Shown here: piece after piece, positions 61,374-64,000 of the stretch
Layout of the letters: every line of letters starts with the position of its first letter
Position numbering within the stretch: position 1 is the stretch's first letter
NCBI GenBank assembly: GCA_963558565.1
Contig: CAUWGX010000001.1
Coordinates: 62,001-126,000, forward strand
Length of the DNA stretch: 64,000 nt
From: Atopostipes sp963558565
GTDB lineage: Bacteria; Bacillota; Bacilli; Lactobacillales; Carnobacteriaceae_A
Direction of reading: 5' to 3'
Made by a program: the position numbers and the translations under genes
The notes under the pieces: model-generated
Seen by the model: the letters and a program-made list of their open reading frames with translations, nothing else
Databases searched by the model: none
Told to the model about the DNA's origin: nothing

Positions 61374-62024
61374 GTGTTTACCATAAGAAGATTTTTAGCT
61401 TTAATCATTGTTTTGTTATTAGCGGCTATGGGAATTAGCCTGCAGTTGAAAGCTGCTATTGGCGTAGCGCCATTCGATGCTTTAAATCAAACAATTTCTT
61501 ATGCCTTTGAAATAAGGGTAGGAGATGTTGTGACGATCCTACAGTTTTTATTTGTTTTTTTACAAATTTTGTTTTTGAAAAGGGATACAAGTTGGAGAAT
61601 ATTTTTACAAATCTTTGCTGGGGCATTACTCGGACAATTTGTTAATTTCTTCTTTTATATTGTCTTTGCTGATTTAGTAGTGACTCATTATGTTTTACGA
61701 CTCGGTTTATTAATTATAGGTTGTTTGTGGGTGCCCATATTTATCGGAGCCGTAATGGTGCTTGATTTCGTCACCATGCCGATTGAGAGTTTATCCTTGG
61801 TAATCTCGGAGGAAATGACCTTTTCTTTTGGCCAAGTTCGGCAGTTTGTAGATATTATTTGTGTAGTCCTTGCGCTTGTTTTAACGGTTATCTATTCCAT
61901 TCCATTTACGATTCGTGAAGGAACTATTCTCTCGGCTTTAACGTTCGGACCGTTATTATCTTTTTATATGCCAAAAATTGAAAATTTATTTAAAAGATGG
62001 AAGCTAGTGAATGAGTCCATATAA
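61374..62024 (+). CDS. YczE/YitT-type integral membrane protein
   Basis: The 216-residue protein has five to six membrane helices. Typical YczE/YyaS family sequences are GISLQLKAAIGVAPFDALNQTI after the first helix and the later GAVMVLDFVTMPIESLSLVI. The function is not known; some members are linked to antibiotic biosynthesis or transport. The start is GTG 61374 after AAGGGGAG. It is divergent from the ABC transporter operon and lies 85 bp before the GntP-type permease gene. Confidence 0.82.
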   Translation: MFTIRRFLALIIVLLLAAMGISLQLKAAIGVAPFDALNQTISYAFEIRVGDVVTILQFLFVFLQILFLKRDTSWRIFLQIFAGALLGQFVNFFFYIVFADLVVTHYVLRLGLLIIGCLWVPIFIGAVMVLDFVTMPIESLSLVISEEMTFSFGQVRQFVDIICVVLALVLTVIYSIPFTIREGTILSALTFGPLLSFYMPKIENLFKRWKLVNESI

Positions 62025-62065
62025 AAGGTGTTTTTTAAAATATTTCACAACTTTTTAGTCGTTAA

Positions 62066-62074
62066 TGTTATCAT
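62066..62074 (+). promoter_or_regulatory. Possible extended -10 promoter of the GntP-type permease gene
   Basis: TGTTATCAT fits the extended -10 pattern, 35 bp before the start codon. Confidence 0.35.
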
Positions 62075-62108
62075 AGGGTGTAATATTTTTATCAAAGGAG
62101 AGAGATTT

Positions 62109-63455
62109 ATGAATATTATTGGAGTATTAGGAATTATATTAGCCATTGCGGTGGTTATTTATCTAACGGTTAAAGGGCTAAATATTATTTTAGCAGCTCC
62201 CTTAGCAACATTAATCGTGTTAGTGACCAACCAAATGCCACTCCTCCAATGGATGGTAGGGACCGAATCTTCCTATCTGGTGGAGTTAGCCAACTTTATT
62301 GTTTCAATGTTTGGTTTATTTTTACTAGGTTCTATATTGACTCAATTTATGAGTAAAAGTGGAGCCACGGATTCCATTTCGCAAAAGATTATTGAATGGG
62401 TAGGGACGAAAAATCCTTACCGAGCGATGCTTGCGATTGTTATCATCGGAGCGATCCTTACTTACGGGGGAATCAATGCGTTCATTATTTACTTTGCTAT
62501 TTTACCTATTGCCCGCTCGGTTTTTAAAGAGTTGGATATTAACTGGTCTTTGATTACCATTCCTTTATTTATGGGGATCGCTACCTTTACAATGACGATG
62601 TTACCAGGAACACCATCACCAACGAACGTCGTGCCTGTTGCTGCTTTAGGAACTACGTTAACGACAGGGCCGTTACTTGGGCTCGGGGCGTCAGTAGGTG
62701 CCATTATTTTCGGACTCATTTATATGCGTATTCGTTTAAACCAAAGTCTAAAAAATGGAGAAACGTTTGATTCGTATAAAAAGAACATTAGTATCGTGGA
62801 TCAAGCCGAATCATTAGCGGAAAAAGAAGAAACTCAAAAAGAAATACCTGGATTTTTATTAAGTATCACACCTCTTGTGACTTTAATTTTGATTATCTTT
62901 ATTTTTAAATCAGTCGATCAAGTGATTATTGTCGGGTTGAGTGTGGCAACCGTTCTATCCATGATTCTTTACAGAAAATATATTTCAGAATCTTATATTG
63001 AAGTATTAAATGAAGGAACAAATGGTTCGATTGCGCCCGCTGTTTCAACGGCAAGTGCCGTTGCTTTTGGTTCTTTAATGATTTATGCGGATGGCTTTGA
63101 TACAATCATTCACTTAATTGAAAGTGTGACGTCAAGTCCCATCGCTTTAATCATTATTATCGCCGCGATCCTCGGTGCAGTTACCGGGTCCACGACCGGT
63201 GCTGTGGGCATTGTGATGAATACAATGGGTGAGAGTTTACTGGCTTCTGGCCTAGCGCCAGCAGTCATCCACCGTGTCTCTGTATTGGCGACCGGTCTAT
63301 TCGTTCTCATGCCTCATTCAGGATCGTATATCACATTTAGAAATTTATCGGGGCTATCGATTAAAGATACACATAAAGATGCATTTATCACTGTTTTAGG
63401 TGGCCATTTATCCGGACTAATTGTGATGTTGATTTTATCTTATCTACTTTATTAA
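62109..63455 (+). CDS. GntP-type permease (gluconate/organic acid symporter family)
   Basis: The 448-residue membrane protein has about 12-14 helices. GntP/CitMHS-like features are the N-terminal IYLTVKGLNIILAAPLATLIV, a central SKSGATDSISQKIIEWVG loop, LTYGGINAFI, PGTPSPTNVVP, and the C-terminal re-entrant GSTTGAVGIVM. The family carries sugar acids or hydroxy acids with protons; the substrate here is unknown. ATG 62109 follows AAAGGAGAGAG; an upstream extension to 62028 is rejected. A strong terminator follows. Confidence 0.85.
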   Translation: MNIIGVLGIILAIAVVIYLTVKGLNIILAAPLATLIVLVTNQMPLLQWMVGTESSYLVELANFIVSMFGLFLLGSILTQFMSKSGATDSISQKIIEWVGTKNPYRAMLAIVIIGAILTYGGINAFIIYFAILPIARSVFKELDINWSLITIPLFMGIATFTMTMLPGTPSPTNVVPVAALGTTLTTGPLLGLGASVGAIIFGLIYMRIRLNQSLKNGETFDSYKKNISIVDQAESLAEKEETQKEIPGFLLSITPLVTLILIIFIFKSVDQVIIVGLSVATVLSMILYRKYISESYIEVLNEGTNGSIAPAVSTASAVAFGSLMIYADGFDTIIHLIESVTSSPIALIIIIAAILGAVTGSTTGAVGIVMNTMGESLLASGLAPAVIHRVSVLATGLFVLMPHSGSYITFRNLSGLSIKDTHKDAFITVLGGHLSGLIVMLILSYLLY

Positions 63456-63462
63456 ATGAAAC

Positions 63463-63505
63463 AAAAAAGAGTCTTGGTATTTTCTATAACCAAGACTCTT
63501 TTTTT
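63463..63505. terminator. Bidirectional terminator
   Basis: AAAAAAGAGTCTTGGT pairs with ACCAAGACTCTTTTTT over a ten-base loop. Confidence 0.88.
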
Positions 63506-63511
63506 ATGCGC

Positions 63512-64000
63512 TTAATTTAAATATTGTAACGCAACGTTCTTGAATGTATCAATCGCTGAGAGGTAATCTTCTACTTTAATTTTTTCATCGACAGTATGGG
63601 CTTCACTATAAACAAAAGGACTAAAGATCGCTAGTTCAATCTCATGATCGACACGCATAAAGTTTGAAGCATCTGTCGCACCGGCTAATGTTTTAACTTC
63701 TAAATCTTCACCTGCAACATCAAGAATTGTATGGATTAAGTCTGAATCTGCTGAACTTTCAACAGGGAACATACTTTGAGTAATATTTAATTCCAATTTG
63801 CCATCCATTTCTTGGTTTAATTCTTCAATAATTTCATTGAGTAATTGAATTACATCATCGTTATCAAACTCTGGAATTGTACGAGCATTTGCAAGCACGG
63901 AGACTTTTGAAGGGATACTATTAATTTGTTCGCCGCCTTCAATGACTGTGAAGGAGTTGGTCATAGGTCCTAACTTGTCATTTTCAAAAGCTGCTGTTTT
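63512..64000 (-). CDS. M20-family metallopeptidase/deacylase, C-terminal part (5' end outside window)
   Basis: About 162 residues are visible; the frame is open to the window edge. The GATDASNF loop, the SEAHTVDEKIKVEDYLSAIDTF end and the NSIPSKVSVLANARTIPEFDNDDV dimerisation-domain stretch identify the C-terminal half of an ArgE/DapE/ACY1-type M20 zinc hydrolase. The catalytic half with the first metal ligands lies beyond the window, so the substrate (acetylated amino acid, succinyl-diaminopimelate or peptide) cannot be told. It converges on the GntP-type permease gene. Confidence 0.85.
   Translation of the reverse strand, partial: KTAAFENDKLGPMTNSFTVIEGGEQINSIPSKVSVLANARTIPEFDNDDVIQLLNEIIEELNQEMDGKLELNITQSMFPVESSADSDLIHTILDVAGEDLEVKTLAGATDASNFMRVDHEIELAIFSPFVYSEAHTVDEKIKVEDYLSAIDTFKNVALQYLN

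Noticed and set aside
1..64000. CRISPR arrays, insertion sequences, prophage genes, tRNA or rRNA genes, toxin-antitoxin or defence islands
   Set aside because: I looked for repeats, transposase or integrase motifs and RNA gene signatures and saw none; the window reads as core chromosome.

Overview
The window looks like a chromosomal core region of a low-GC Gram-positive bacterium of the order Lactobacillales. The evidence is the order of conserved housekeeping genes (rpsU-yqeY-phoH-ybeY-dgkA-cdd-era-recO-glyQS, dnaG-rpoD, trmK-nif3), strong AGGAGG-type ribosome binding sites, SigA promoters that often have an extended TGn -10 element, a glycine T-box, and a RexAB-type AddAB nuclease. Many proteins are very acidic, several with Asp/Glu-rich tails or linkers (class B PBP, L25, the YkyA-like lipoprotein, SodA). 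This would suit a halotolerant or alkaliphilic relative of the Carnobacteriaceae, but that placement is inference.

Layout. 1-5.9 kb: the end of a class B penicillin-binding protein, a DUF402 phosphatase, an aromatic-acid-exporter-like membrane protein, a YtxH protein, a 515-bp gap with a candidate structured RNA, tRNA methyltransferase TrmL, a PAQR/hemolysin III membrane protein and a K+ channel. 6-15.7 kb: argS and zwf (minus strand), a CshB-like DEAD-box helicase, a DUF1189 membrane protein, an ECF transporter S component, sodA and a full-length class B PBP. 15.8-20.6 kb: rpmG, a beta-carbonic anhydrase, a rhomboid protease, glucokinase, a rhodanese-like protein without its catalytic Cys, a dikinase regulatory protein and Zur. 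20.6-29.1 kb: the translation and RNA-maturation block from rpsU to recO, then the T-box-controlled glyQS operon. 29.2-39.8 kb: a SNF2-family helicase broken by a one-base frameshift, dnaG-rpoD, rplY, trmK-nif3 and pepT. 39.9-52.1 kb: addB-addA, a lipoprotein with a YkyA-like coiled coil joined to a putative glycoside hydrolase, lspA, an RluD-type pseudouridine synthase, rplS with its leader, and an unidentified protein. 52.2-64 kb: an atypical pyruvate-kinase-like protein with tag, a DJ-1/PfpI protein, a cytosolic alpha-amylase with a phospholipase D-type protein, a methyltransferase, an ABC transporter pair, a YczE-type membrane protein, a GntP-type permease and a truncated M20 peptidase.

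How the genes work together. Most of the window serves translation (argS, glyQS, trmL, trmK, rluD-like, rplS, rplY, rpmG, rpsU, era, ybeY), DNA replication and repair (dnaG, recO, addAB, tag) and the cell envelope (PBPs, dgkA, lspA). Translational coupling is visible as short overlaps: trmK/nif3, addB/addA, cdd/era, ybeY/dgkA and ABC ATPase/permease. Convergent genes are almost always separated by strong, usually bidirectional, hairpin terminators.

I see no prophage, insertion sequence, CRISPR array, tRNA, rRNA or recognisable defence island, and no convincing new multi-gene system. The most unusual items are the frameshifted SNF2 helicase, the short pyruvate-kinase homologue with an unknown N-terminal domain and K+-site substitutions, the coiled-coil/glycoside-hydrolase fusion lipoprotein, the unexplained structured gap before trmL, and a possible upstream peptide overlapping the rpsU start.
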